DNA of 64,000 nucleotides from an uncultured Dehalococcoidia bacterium (GCA_958295515.1 CATQGW010000005.1:248001-312000), one strand, 5' to 3'; shown: positions 43,995 through 53,623, counted from the first letter of the stretch. The notes: generated by a model not told the origin, from the sequence alone. Numbers and translations are program-made.

Positions 43995-45392
43995 TCAGGC
44001 GCGGTAGAACGCAGCCCGACCGATGCTGTCCTTGTTCAGCCGCTTGTTCAGATGCAGCCCTTCCAGCAGGAACTCCACCGCCGACGCCAGGCCGGCCGCG
44101 TCCTCCCCAATCTCCAGCGGCTGCAGCGCCTCCTGCGCCCCCTCAATCCGCTGCACCACCCCCGCATAGTCCCCGCTCGCCAACTGCTCCCCCACCTCCA
44201 CCGCCAGACCCGTGCGGAACTGCTCCACCACCGCGTCCAGCTCCGCGATGTTGAAATAGCGCCCGAACACCACCGCAATCGCCGCGTGAATCAGCTTCTC
44301 CACGATCAGCTCGTCCGCCCCGTCGTCCACCGACTCCAACTCCAGCTTCCCCTGCAGCGCCGGCGCAATGTGATACAGATCGCAAATCCGCGGCGCAGTC
44401 CGACTCTCCCCGCTCGCAATCGCCCGCCGCAGCGCATTCGCCAGCAGCGTCTCGTAGCACGCAATCGTCGCCCGCACCGACACCCCCGACCGCTGGCTCA
44501 CATCCGGACTCCGACGCGCAAACCGCGTCACCTCCGCGATGATCTCCTCCATGTAGCGCGGACAATCCACCCGGCAGCCCGGCGCCTCCACCGAACGCGC
44601 CTCCTGCTTCGCAATCGCGATCTCCGTCTCCAACTCCTCCGGGTAATGCGTCCGAATCTGCGCCCCGTACCGATCCTTCAGCGGCGTGATGATCCGCCCG
44701 CGGTTCGTGTAATCCTCCGGATTCGCCGAAGCCACCACCAGCACATCCAGCGGCAGCCGCACCTGGAAGCCGCGAATCTGCACATCACGCTCTTCCATCA
44801 CATTCAACAGCCCCACCTGAATCCGCTCCGCCAGATCAGGCAGCTCATTGATGCAGAAAATCCCCCGATTCGTCCGCGGCACCAGCCCAAAATGCAGCGT
44901 CAACTCGTCCGACAGATACCGCCCCTCCGCCACCTTGATCGGATCCACCTCCCCAATCAAATCCGCAATCGTGATGTCCGGCGTCGCCAGCTTCTCCGCG
45001 TACCGCTCCTCCCGCCCCACCCACCGAATCGGCGCAGCATCCCCCAGCGTCTCCAGCCGCTCCCGACCCTCCACACTGATCGGACTCAGCGGATCCTCAT
45101 GAATCTCCACCTCCGCCAGCACCGGAATCTCCTCATCCAGCAGACCCGCCAGCTGACGAATCATCCGACTCTTCGCCTGCCCCCGCTCCCCCAGAAAGAT
45201 CACATCCTGACCCGCCAGCAGCGCATTCACCAGCGCCGGCTCCACCGTCTCCTCATACCCCAGAATCCCCGGAAACAGCGCCTCCCCCGAGCCCAGACGC
45301 CCAATCAGATTGTCCCGCATCTCCTCCCGCACCGACTTCGCCCGATACCCCGCCTCGCGCAACTCCCCCACCGTCGCAGCCTTGTCCGTCAT
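43995..45392 (-). CDS. AAA+ ATPase, magnesium-chelatase ChlI/MoxR-like
   Basis: 465 residues. Walker A LGERGQAKSR (about 68-75), a Walker B-like acidic strand GIFCINELPDL, sensor 1 VVASANPEDYTNRG (family ANPE), and a helix-2 insert (VQIRGFQVRLPLD) typical of the ChlI/MoxR clade. The long C-terminal helical domain carries sensor 2. ATG 45392 is better supported than 45443. With the VWA protein it forms an ATPase/VWA pair; in the family such pairs assemble or activate metal-containing or membrane complexes. Confidence 0.9.
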   Translation of the reverse strand: MTDKAATVGELREAGYRAKSVREEMRDNLIGRLGSGEALFPGILGYEETVEPALVNALLAGQDVIFLGERGQAKSRMIRQLAGLLDEEIPVLAEVEIHEDPLSPISVEGRERLETLGDAAPIRWVGREERYAEKLATPDITIADLIGEVDPIKVAEGRYLSDELTLHFGLVPRTNRGIFCINELPDLAERIQVGLLNVMEERDVQIRGFQVRLPLDVLVVASANPEDYTNRGRIITPLKDRYGAQIRTHYPEELETEIAIAKQEARSVEAPGCRVDCPRYMEEIIAEVTRFARRSPDVSQRSGVSVRATIACYETLLANALRRAIASGESRTAPRICDLYHIAPALQGKLELESVDDGADELIVEKLIHAAIAVVFGRYFNIAELDAVVEQFRTGLAVEVGEQLASGDYAGVVQRIEGAQEALQPLEIGEDAAGLASAVEFLLEGLHLNKRLNKDSIGRAAFYRA

Positions 45393-45463
45393 CGCACCCA
45401 ACCCCTCTCGCTCATCCGCCACCCTACGCGTGGCGCCCCCCAATCATAGCGCCCGCCGCCAAC

Positions 45464-48400
45464 CTACCCCCCGCCGCCGTCTCCCCCGTCCCCGCCATCA
45501 TCACCATCGCCCTCTCCGTCGCCCTCTCCCTCGCCTTCGCCCTCGGACGGCGTCGGCGTGGCAGGCGCAGCCGCCGCCCGCATCGGCGGCCCGCTGAACC
45601 ACAGCGTGTCCCCGTTCCTCGCGATGAAATCGATCGAGCCCCGCAGCACCCGTTCCCCAATCCGCGCGTACGGCAGCCACTCCGAACCGTTCCAGAGCAT
45701 CACCACGCTCGCCTCCGTCACCGAATCCAGCAGCGCCGACGGCCGCACGCTGCCGCTGCCTTCCCACTGCACGGGGCGGTTCAGCGCCCGCTCACTCAGC
45801 AACTCCGCCGGCTCCGGCGGCGGCGGCGTAATCACCACAGCCGACCCGCCGGCTCCAGCGCCACCACCCCCGCCACCACCGCCTCCGCCGCCACCACCGC
45901 CTCCGGCGGCGCCACCGCCGCCAGAGACCGGCGGCAGACCGCCGCCAACGCCGAAGATCGACAGCTCGCATACGCCGCCGCTACAGGCGCGCACAATCGC
46001 TCGTCCGGTGTTCGCCACGAAGAAACTGCTCGATGCAGTCCCCGCGGTCGTAGTCGTATCGCCGGTCGTCGCCACCAGCGTGGGCAACCCGTGGTCCTCC
46101 GCCTCGAACGTCACCCGGGTCCCGTCCGCCACCACCACGCCGCGGCTGTCGCGCACCGTCATCGTGAACGTGATGGTCCCCGTCAGCGTGCGCTGACCCT
46201 CATCGGTCAAGGACACCGAGGACGCCGACCCAGCCACCGTGATCCGCCGCGTGCCGCGCGCCTGATTCAGCTGCGCCGACAACTCATACACCCCCGGCGG
46301 CAACGAACTCCCCGTCACGCTCAGCTTCAGATACGCCTTGCCATTGCGGCGACCCGTCGCCGGATCGCGCTCTAGCGAAAACTCGCTCTTGTACGATCGC
46401 GTCGCATCCCCTACCGGCCTCACGTCCCATAGTCGCAGCTCGTTGGGAGGCGGCACCGACCGACTACCGTCGTCCTGCGCCGTAACCTCCATCCACAGCA
46501 CATCGCGTCCGTCGCCCGTGGTCGGGCGGTAGTGCAGCGTTGATGAGGGTGCCTTGATCGCAATCGTCCGCGCCCCGCCGACCAGCGTGATGCTCCTGGA
46601 TGCCTGCTTCAAGCCTTCCGGACCTGTGACGCTCACTCTCAGCGTCTTGCTCCCCGGCGAGCCCACCGGAGAAAACCAGCTGACCTGCAGATTATCGGTG
46701 CGGTTCACGTCCCCGGTGCTGTGCATCTGGCTCACATCGAGCGAGCAGGTCCCGCCCGAGCAGGAGGAGCCCGCCGCGGGCGACGAGAACGAGCCGCCCG
46801 GCGCGATCAAAGTCACATTGGTCAGCGCCGAGGGATCAGTGGCGTGATTGCGCTCGTTGCGGATTCTCAGCACCAGCCGCACCGTCGAACCACCCTCCAC
46901 CGACGCCGCCTGACCCGACGCGCGCACCAACTCCACGCTGCTCAGCTGCACCAACGGCCTGTTGATCAGCACATCGTAGTTCTTCGCGAGGCCCTTGCCG
47001 CTCACCGTCATATCGCCTCGCACGCGGAATTTGTGGCCAATCGTCACCAAGTTGCCCGTGTCGATCCGCGAGTCCCCAAGCTCCAGATCACACCTATGCG
47101 TCGTCACCCCGCCCGACGTCGACGAGCTGCACAGCCCGTCCGCACCCGCCAAATCAGACGCCAGGAACGCCTCCCCAACCCCCGCATCAGCCACCTCCCA
47201 CACATCCGAATCCTCCGGCTGCCCCACCACCACCTGCGCCGCCGGGCGCGCGCCCGTCACCGGCGGATCCCCGCTCACCGGCGCAGGCGGCCAGTGCCAC
47301 GCCAACGACGCACCATAGAACGCATTCGCCGATGTGCTCTGCGGCGGCAAAAACTTCCCATGATCGTCCGACGCCAGCACCGCCGCCGCCGTCACCATCG
47401 TCGCCGAGTTGTCCCAACCATTGCTCGGACGGCTGAACACAAACGCCCCGCCCCGCCGATTGTTCCCCGCCGCCTCCGCGTGCGACACCACCACCTGCGA
47501 ACCATCCTCCTTCATCGCCACCGCCGCACCAAAACGATCCCCCGCCGCCGCGTCCGAGCCCGTCAGCCGCGCCGTCTCATACCCAACCACGCCCGACCAC
47601 GCCGGCGCCGCGTCCGCCACCGGATCCGGCCCGTCCCACACAAACGCCGCACCCGCCCACGTCGGATCGGGCGCCGACATCGGACCGTCCCCATCCGGAT
47701 CAACAGGCAGAGTGCCCGCCCCGCTCGCCGCGACAAACTCCCCGTTCGCCGACACACTCACCGAGCGCCCCACATCCCGAATCGCATCCGTCCCCAGCGT
47801 CACATCCAGCCGCGCCGACACCACCCCAGTACTCACCCAAGTCCCGCTCGTCGGCTGCACATACACGAACACCGCACCCACATCCTCATGCGTGACCGTC
47901 GTCGGCGGCGTACCCGCGGTCGTCACAACCCGGTTCGTCTTCGGCGCGCCCACCGCAATCACCCGCCCATCCCCAGAAATCGCCACCGACGACCCCAACC
48001 CCACCTCATCGATCGCCGGCGGCGTGCCGCTGCTCGCCCCGCTCCACGACAGCACAAACGCCGCCCCGCTCGTATCCGCATCCGCCCACACCCCCGGCGT
48101 GACCGGATCACCAGGGTTCGCCCCCGGCACATCCGCCGGCTTCCGGAACACATACACCGCCCCCGCATTCGCCAGCGTCGCCGACACCGAAGCCAACGGA
48201 GCCCCCACCACCACCAAATCCCCCGCAATATCCACGCTCGTTCCGAACTCAATCCCGCCCGCCGACGAGGTCGCCCCAAACGACGCCGCCCGCGTCGGCG
48301 TCAGCGTCGCCAGCAGCGCCCCATCCGCCCGATTGAACAAATACACCCGCCCCGCATCCGCCACCGTCCGCGCCATCGACTCATCATCCCCCGTCGTGGC

Positions 48401-49033
48401 CACATCGTCGGTCGCCGCCGCCGCGAACGTCACCGACTCCTTCGGCGCGCCCACCACCACCACATCCCCGTCAACCGCCACCGACGCCCCAAACAAATCC
48501 GCCGCATGCCCGCTCGAAGGCGCATTCGGCGAAGGCTTCTCCCACTGCTTCGCCCCCGCCGCGTCATACAGCGCCACCTTCCCACCCCCACCAACCACAA
48601 TGCTCACCCCATCGCTCGCCACCGCCCGACCAAACTGCCCCCCCGCCGCCGGCGCCGGCGCCTCCGTAGGCCGCGCCAACCGCAACTCAGGCCCTGCCGC
48701 AAACACCTGCTCCGGCACAAACAGCGTGTGCCCGGTGATGCTCTCATCTTTCCACTCCGGGCGGGTACCTCCCACGAGCGCAGACAGCTGCAGCGTCCGC
48801 ACCCCCCCCACCACCAACCGCTGCCCATCCCCTGTGTACGTCAACCAAACCTCCACCGTCGCCTCCTCGGTCCCCGGCGTCAACTCCGGTTCCGAGTGGT
48901 CAACCAGCCCAATCTCCAGCTTCAAACTCGCCGGCGCCGCCGGCTCCTGCGCCAGCGCCGCCGCCGCCCCCAACACCGCCAGCGCCAACCCCACCACCGC
49001 ACCCAAGCGCACCCATCGCCTCACATGCATCAT
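45464..49033 (-). CDS. Large secreted FG-GAP/beta-propeller-like protein
   Basis: 1189 residues with a signal peptide (RLGAVVGLALAVLGAAAALAQ). Residues about 110-620 repeat units of the type FGxSVAxxGDxVVVGAP...AGAVYVFR (at least six), an integrin-alpha FG-GAP-like propeller. The middle has Ig-like domains (VELVRASGQAASVEGGSTV; SVSLTDEGQRTLTGTITFT). A poly-Gly run precedes a C-terminal domain (WEGSGSVRPSAL ... GDTLWFSG) shared with the next gene, and the tail is acidic Glu/Gly/Asp repeats. Start 49033 is fixed by GGAGG. Surface adhesin or matrix protein is likely. Confidence 0.75.
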   Translation of the reverse strand: MMHVRRWVRLGAVVGLALAVLGAAAALAQEPAAPASLKLEIGLVDHSEPELTPGTEEATVEVWLTYTGDGQRLVVGGVRTLQLSALVGGTRPEWKDESITGHTLFVPEQVFAAGPELRLARPTEAPAPAAGGQFGRAVASDGVSIVVGGGGKVALYDAAGAKQWEKPSPNAPSSGHAADLFGASVAVDGDVVVVGAPKESVTFAAAATDDVATTGDDESMARTVADAGRVYLFNRADGALLATLTPTRAASFGATSSAGGIEFGTSVDIAGDLVVVGAPLASVSATLANAGAVYVFRKPADVPGANPGDPVTPGVWADADTSGAAFVLSWSGASSGTPPAIDEVGLGSSVAISGDGRVIAVGAPKTNRVVTTAGTPPTTVTHEDVGAVFVYVQPTSGTWVSTGVVSARLDVTLGTDAIRDVGRSVSVSANGEFVAASGAGTLPVDPDGDGPMSAPDPTWAGAAFVWDGPDPVADAAPAWSGVVGYETARLTGSDAAAGDRFGAAVAMKEDGSQVVVSHAEAAGNNRRGGAFVFSRPSNGWDNSATMVTAAAVLASDDHGKFLPPQSTSANAFYGASLAWHWPPAPVSGDPPVTGARPAAQVVVGQPEDSDVWEVADAGVGEAFLASDLAGADGLCSSSTSGGVTTHRCDLELGDSRIDTGNLVTIGHKFRVRGDMTVSGKGLAKNYDVLINRPLVQLSSVELVRASGQAASVEGGSTVRLVLRIRNERNHATDPSALTNVTLIAPGGSFSSPAAGSSCSGGTCSLDVSQMHSTGDVNRTDNLQVSWFSPVGSPGSKTLRVSVTGPEGLKQASRSITLVGGARTIAIKAPSSTLHYRPTTGDGRDVLWMEVTAQDDGSRSVPPPNELRLWDVRPVGDATRSYKSEFSLERDPATGRRNGKAYLKLSVTGSSLPPGVYELSAQLNQARGTRRITVAGSASSVSLTDEGQRTLTGTITFTMTVRDSRGVVVADGTRVTFEAEDHGLPTLVATTGDTTTTAGTASSSFFVANTGRAIVRACSGGVCELSIFGVGGGLPPVSGGGGAAGGGGGGGGGGGGGGGAGAGGSAVVITPPPPEPAELLSERALNRPVQWEGSGSVRPSALLDSVTEASVVMLWNGSEWLPYARIGERVLRGSIDFIARNGDTLWFSGPPMRAAAAPATPTPSEGEGEGEGDGEGDGDDGGDGGDGGGG

Positions 49034-49168
49034 CGCCCGTCCTCCAGTATCCAGCGCCACTGAGCCCCAACAGGTTATGACGAGTGGAGCGTAGCGGCGA
49101 ACAATCGACGGGCTTCCTCCGCCTCCGGCTCAGCCGACCACCGCTCAGCCGAAGGCCGGGTCGGCCGA

Positions 49169-50044
49169 CTAGCGGCTGAGCCAGAGGACATCGCCGAAGC
49201 GAACCTCAAAGTCATAGGAACCCGGGACCGGGCGTCCGTCCGCGACCCCGTAGCGCAGCCACCGGCCCTGCTGCCGCAGCAAAATCTGGCTGATGCCGTC
49301 CAGCGCTGCCACCAGCTCGGACGCCATGACACTGCCCGAACCAATCCACGCGGAGTAGCCCGGAACGACGCTGCTGAGCCCCTCAACCACCTCGTCGACC
49401 TCGTCGACCTCGCCAATGGTCACCTCGAGCGAGGCGCTGAGCGCCTTGTGGTGAATCTCCGCGGCATCGCTGACGCCCGCCGCCGTGTCGGGTGAGCCGG
49501 CCGGGTAGGCCTTCCCCGTCGCCGAGATCGTGAAGCTCCCGGCGTCCGTGTCGGCGGGAATGAAGATCGACAGGTCCGTCCCATCAATCTCGGTCTCCGG
49601 GTCGTTCACAGGCTCCACAACGCAGATCTGCATGTAGCGGTCGTCAATGCGCTGGCGTTTGCAGCCGGTGGCCGTGAATTCAGCGACATCCTTTGGGCTG
49701 CCGGGGGTGCCCACAACCTCATCCAGCGTCAGCTGACCCGAACCGCTCTGCACCCACTCGTGCGAGCCCGACACGCTGAGCACGACATCGCGCAGGTCGA
49801 ACGGAGTACCGCTGCTGCTGTTGTCGTACGTCACAGTGAGCACAGGGGACAGACTCGAGTCCGCCGGGACGACGTTGTCGGCGTCATCGAGCAAGCTGAG
49901 CGAGAGCGTGAGACTCGGCGGCAGGCCGTCATGGCCGGCCCGCGCAGGCGCGAGCGCCAGGACCGCCAGCGCAACCAACGCCATGATCGCAGCCAGCGCC
50001 AGCAGCCAAACACCTCGCCCCGCCGTGCCGTTCAATACTCGCAC
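49169..50044 (-). CDS. Secreted protein with the shared GSGSV/GDxLWxS C-terminal domain
   Basis: 291 residues from GTG 50044, chosen because AAGGAG sits six bases upstream, whereas the nearby ATGs overlap that site. Signal peptide (WLLALAAIMALVALAVLALAPARA), one Ig-like beta domain (about 35-200, LTVTYDNSSSGTPFDLRDVVL, with Cys pair), a short coiled linker, and a C-terminal domain WIGSGSVMASELVAALDGIS ... GSYDFEVRFGDVLWLS that aligns clearly with the end of the 1189-residue neighbour. Probably a companion surface protein. Confidence 0.7.
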   Translation of the reverse strand: MRVLNGTAGRGVWLLALAAIMALVALAVLALAPARAGHDGLPPSLTLSLSLLDDADNVVPADSSLSPVLTVTYDNSSSGTPFDLRDVVLSVSGSHEWVQSGSGQLTLDEVVGTPGSPKDVAEFTATGCKRQRIDDRYMQICVVEPVNDPETEIDGTDLSIFIPADTDAGSFTISATGKAYPAGSPDTAAGVSDAAEIHHKALSASLEVTIGEVDEVDEVVEGLSSVVPGYSAWIGSGSVMASELVAALDGISQILLRQQGRWLRYGVADGRPVPGSYDFEVRFGDVLWLSR

Positions 50045-50146
50045 GGGCATCTCCTTCATATTCGCCGCACAACCAAGCCCACGCTAGCACCCCAACCCCC
50101 CCAAACGCCGCCCACCCCGCACACCCTCCCTCCCACCACACCCCCA

Positions 50147-50305
50147 GATCCGCCACACCCGTGCTTGCCACGGGTATCTCGCCGTGACCACCTCCCAACC
50201 CCCGCACCACCACCCGCCCCCTTCCGTCATACCCGCGAACGCGGGAATCCCCCCCACCCAGCCACCACCCCAAGATTCCCGCCTCCGCGGGAATGACGAA
50301 GGGGA
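50147..50305 (+). repeat. Mixed REP-like cluster (families A and B)
   Basis: A family B-like unit (CACCCGTG-cttgc-CACGGGTATCTCGCCGTGACC, about 50155-50187), a hybrid unit CGTCATACCCGCG-aa-CGCGGGAATC near 50225, and a reverse family A unit ATTCCCGC-ctcc-GCGGGAAT with GACG (50274-50297). It lies between same-strand genes, in a 270-bp gap. Confidence 0.8.
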
Positions 50306-50316
50306 CCCACACCCCC

Positions 50317-50838
50317 CTAGAAGAACAGCCGAACAATGATCGCAATGATCCCGCCGAACATCGCCAGCAGCAGCGCGAAGCCGAAGCCCAGCATCCATTG
50401 GACCGTGCGGATCTCGCGGCGCGTGCTCTCCTTGTGGTCCGCCAAACTCCGCTCAAAGCTGTCCTTCAAATCCTGCATCCGAGCTTCCATCGTGTCCTTG
50501 AGGTCCTGCATCCGCCCCCCAACCTCCGCCCGCAAGTCGCTAATCCGAGTGTCCAGCCCATCAATCTGCTTCTGCACCGCGTCAAACCGCGCCTCATTAA
50601 GCCGGTCCTGCTCCACAAACCGCTCATCGATCCGGTCAAACCGCTGATCCACCCCATCAAAGCGCCGATCCACCGCATCAAACCGCTGATCCACCACATC
50701 AAACCGCAAATCCACCTCCGCCTGACGAGCCACCTCCACCAAATCCCGCCGAATCAACTCCGCCGCACGACGCGCCCCCTCCGGAGACATCCCCCCCTCC
50801 ACCAACGCATCCACCAGCGAAAACGTGTCCAGCACCAT
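50317..50838 (-). CDS. Long coiled-coil membrane protein with RFDxVDQ repeats
   Basis: 173 residues from ATG 50838. After a helical start (LVDALVEGGMSPEGARRAAELI, as in the 13.3-kb gene), residues about 45-75 repeat the heptad RFDxVDxRFDxVD four times. More coiled coil follows (MQDLKDTMEARMQDLKDSFE), and the C-terminus is a membrane helix (about 147-172). DUF1640-like architecture, the largest of this class in the window. No known function; possibly an oligomeric membrane scaffold. Confidence 0.7.
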   Translation of the reverse strand: MVLDTFSLVDALVEGGMSPEGARRAAELIRRDLVEVARQAEVDLRFDVVDQRFDAVDRRFDGVDQRFDRIDERFVEQDRLNEARFDAVQKQIDGLDTRISDLRAEVGGRMQDLKDTMEARMQDLKDSFERSLADHKESTRREIRTVQWMLGFGFALLLAMFGGIIAIIVRLFF

Positions 50839-50927
50839 CCCCACAGTCTAGCCGAATCCCCAAACGTCACCCAAACAACAAACCACACCACCCCACAAAC
50901 CCCCAAACCAGGCGTACAATTCCCCAA

Positions 50928-52139
50928 ATGGCTGTAGCGCTTGACGGCATCCGAGTGCTGGACCTGGGCGAGGGCATCGCAGGCGACTACGCGACCAAAC
51001 TCTGCGCCGACTTCGGCGCCGACGTCCTCAAAATCGAACCCCTCCACGGCGAAACCCTCCGCTGGCAACCACCCTTCAAAGACGGCATCCCCGGCCTCGA
51101 ACGCTCCGGCACCTTCTTCTGGTTCAACACCAACAAGCGCAGCCTCGCCCTCGACCTCACCGCACCCCCCGCCGCAACCGTCTTCGACCGCCTCATCGAC
51201 TGGTGCGACATCATCGTCGAAACCGCCCCGCCCGGCGCGCTCGACGCCCTCGGCCTCGGCTGGCAGCGCATCCACGAACGCAAACCCAACGTCTCCCTCC
51301 TCTCCCTCACCCCCTTCGGCCAGGACAGCCCCTACCGCGACTACCAACTCTCCGAACTCACCCTCTTCGGCTTCGCCGGCGAAATGTACACCGTCGGCAC
51401 CCAGGACCGCGCACCCGTCAAAATGTACGGCACCGCCGCCATGCTCGAATCCGGCGCCTCCGCCGCCACCGCGCTGCTCGCCGCCGTCACCGCCTCCGAA
51501 CTCCAGGACATCGGCCAGCGCGTCGACTTCGCCCTCGCCGACGCACAATTCAACGGCGTCGACCGCCGACACGCCACCACCATCGGCTGGGAATTCGCCC
51601 AGCGTCAATCCCTCCGCGCGCACGGCGCCGCCGCCGGCATGCTCACCGGCGTCTACCCCTGCGCCGACGGCTACGTCGAATTCTCCGGCGCCGAACTCCG
51701 CCTCGACCGCCTCGAACAAATGCTCCAACACCCCGAATGGCTCCAGGACCCCAAATGGCGCGAACCCAACGCCGCACTCCAACTCGACCTCGTCGAAGAA
51801 TTCAACGAACAACTCCTCCCCTGGCTGCTCGTCCGCGGCAAAAACGACATCTGGGCCGCCGCCCGCGACGCCGGCGTCCTCTGCGCCCCACTCCTCACCG
51901 TCGACGAACTCTTCGCCGACCAACACTTCAACGAGCGCGGCTTCTGGCACTGGCTCGAACACGACGGCTTCGGTCAATTCCGCATCCCCGGCCGCCCCTT
52001 CATCATGTCCGCCTCTCCCTGGTCCCTGCGCCGCCCCGCGCCCCGACTCGGCGAGCACACCACCGAATGCCTCACCGAGTGCGGCTTCGGCGACGCGGAA
52101 ATCGCTAGCCTGCGCGACTCTGGAGTCATCGGGGGGTAA
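50928..52139 (+). CDS. CaiB/BaiF-type (family III) CoA-transferase, first of pair
   Basis: 403 residues. Family III CoA-transferase: GIRVLDLGEGIAGDYATKLCADFGADVLKIE at the start (CoA binding), NTNKRSLALDL, then the catalytic Asp candidate in DFALADAQFNG. Moves CoA between acyl-CoA and an acid such as a carnitine-like, bile acid or aromatic acid. Four bases separate it from the second paralogue, suggesting a heteromeric or sequential pair. Confidence 0.88.
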   Translation: MAVALDGIRVLDLGEGIAGDYATKLCADFGADVLKIEPLHGETLRWQPPFKDGIPGLERSGTFFWFNTNKRSLALDLTAPPAATVFDRLIDWCDIIVETAPPGALDALGLGWQRIHERKPNVSLLSLTPFGQDSPYRDYQLSELTLFGFAGEMYTVGTQDRAPVKMYGTAAMLESGASAATALLAAVTASELQDIGQRVDFALADAQFNGVDRRHATTIGWEFAQRQSLRAHGAAAGMLTGVYPCADGYVEFSGAELRLDRLEQMLQHPEWLQDPKWREPNAALQLDLVEEFNEQLLPWLLVRGKNDIWAAARDAGVLCAPLLTVDELFADQHFNERGFWHWLEHDGFGQFRIPGRPFIMSASPWSLRRPAPRLGEHTTECLTECGFGDAEIASLRDSGVIGG

Positions 52140-52143
52140 TCGC

Positions 52144-53475
52144 ATGAGCGCTCGCAAACCGCTCGAAGGCATCCGCATCATCGACCTCTCCGTCGTCTGG
52201 GCCGGCGCGTTCGCCGCCACCCTGCTCGCCGACCTCGGCGCGGAAGTCATCAAAGTCGAAAACGTCCACGTCTGGCAGCCCATGACCCGCGGCACCGTCG
52301 CCCGCCCGCCCCACGCCGCCATCGCCGCCGGCGCCGGCTGGGCCACCGGCTACCCCCACGGCACGCCCGGACCCCGACCCTGGAACCACGCCCCCTCCTT
52401 CGTCCAAATGTTCCGCAACAAATACTCCGTCACCATCGACCTGCTCACCGACGACGGACGCGAAGCCTTCGGACGACTCGTCGAATGCTCCGACGCCCTC
52501 GTCGAAAACAACGCCGCCGGCACCCTCGAAAAACTCCAGATCGGCCCCGACTTCCTCCAACAGCGCCGCCAAGACCTCATCGTCCTCCGCATGCCCGCCT
52601 ACGGACAAACCGGCCCCTACCGCGAAGCCCGCGCTCTCGGCGTCCACCTCGAAAGCGTCATGGGCCACACCATGCTGCGCGGCTACCCCGACCTCGACCC
52701 CTCCTACATCACCCCCATCTACTCCGGCGACTACGTCGCCGGCGCGCACGGCGCATTCGCCGTCATGGCCGCACTCCGCCACCGCCGCCGCACCGGCGAA
52801 GGCCAACTGATCGAAATGGCGCAGGCCGAATGCGCCGGCGGCATGCTCGCCCAGGCCTTCATGGACTACTCCCTCAACGGCCGCCTCCAGGAGCGCATCG
52901 GCAACGGCTCCCTCGAAGACGACGTCCCCCACGGCGTCTACCCCGCCCGCTCACACGGCACCGGAGCCGACGGCGGCGACCGCTGGATCGCCATCACCGT
53001 CCTCAACGACGACCACTGGCGCGGCCTCCGCAGCGCCATGCGCAACCCCGAATGGGCCGCCGGCTCCGAACTCGAACACATCGAAGGCCGCCGCGCCGCC
53101 CGACACCTCATCGAGCAGGAACTCAGCGCCTGGACCAGCGAGCGCGACGACTACGCACTCTTCCACGTCCTCCAGTGGCACGGCGTCCCCGCCGCTCCCA
53201 TCCTCGCCGCGCCCCGCGTCCTCAACGACCCGCACGTCCAGGCCCGCGGCCTCAACCAGGCCTGCACCCTCGCCGACGGCGTCGGCCCCTTCCGCTTCAA
53301 CGGCCCCTTCTACCGCTTCGAGCACACCCCCGTCGACCTCTACAAACCCCCCGTCGCCCTCGGCGAAGACAACCACTACGTCTACGGCGAACTGCTCGGC
53401 TACTCCGCCGAAGAAATCGAGGCGCTCGAGACGACCGGGCGGATCGGACTCGACTTCGATCACGAAATTCCTTGA
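52144..53475 (+). CDS. CaiB/BaiF-type (family III) CoA-transferase, second of pair
   Basis: 443 residues. GIRIIDLSVVWAGAFAATLLADLGAEVIKVE, FRNKYSVTIDL, LVENNAAGTLEKL and the later domain GLRSAMRNPEW show the same family. At the position where the catalytic Asp is expected the sequence reads IEMAQAECAGGM, with Glu, so activity may be altered. It may therefore be the structural partner of the upstream protein, as in paired CaiB-like subunits. Confidence 0.85.
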   Translation: MSARKPLEGIRIIDLSVVWAGAFAATLLADLGAEVIKVENVHVWQPMTRGTVARPPHAAIAAGAGWATGYPHGTPGPRPWNHAPSFVQMFRNKYSVTIDLLTDDGREAFGRLVECSDALVENNAAGTLEKLQIGPDFLQQRRQDLIVLRMPAYGQTGPYREARALGVHLESVMGHTMLRGYPDLDPSYITPIYSGDYVAGAHGAFAVMAALRHRRRTGEGQLIEMAQAECAGGMLAQAFMDYSLNGRLQERIGNGSLEDDVPHGVYPARSHGTGADGGDRWIAITVLNDDHWRGLRSAMRNPEWAAGSELEHIEGRRAARHLIEQELSAWTSERDDYALFHVLQWHGVPAAPILAAPRVLNDPHVQARGLNQACTLADGVGPFRFNGPFYRFEHTPVDLYKPPVALGEDNHYVYGELLGYSAEEIEALETTGRIGLDFDHEIP

Positions 53476-53504
53476 CGCACATCCACGCGCCCGGGCCGGC
53501 GCAA

Positions 53505-53537
53505 CGAACATTACGCGAACATGACGAACCGCCAACA
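53505..53537 (+). promoter_or_regulatory. Tandem 11-bp direct repeats, probable OmpR-type operator
   Basis: CGAACATTACG (53505-53515) is followed immediately by CGAACATGACG (53516-53526), 10 of 11 bases identical, then a degenerate AACCGCCAACA. Eleven-bp head-to-tail spacing is the usual binding format of OmpR/PhoB-class dimers. The site lies 87-119 bp upstream of the repeat-protein gene, whose operon encodes such a regulator, suggesting autoregulation. Confidence 0.55.
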
Positions 53538-53623
53538 TCCCCCGCGCGCGGTTCTTACACACTGAGCGCACTCTGATCCTGCGAGCGGTACCGACGCCGC
53601 CCGCTAGCACGAGGAGCAGAACC

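Noticed and set aside
41849-44254. 801-codon plus-strand frame opposite the VWA and ATPase genes
   Set aside because: Leu/Arg/His-rich complement of genuine coding sequence with MIDAS and Walker motifs on the other strand.
46721-49063. Long plus-strand frames opposite the FG-GAP protein
   Set aside because: His/Arg-rich complements of a protein with a signal peptide and clear propeller repeats.
53505-53526. SOS box, because of CGAAC motifs
   Set aside because: The two CGAAC elements are direct, not inverted, repeats with 11-bp spacing, which fits an OmpR-type site instead.
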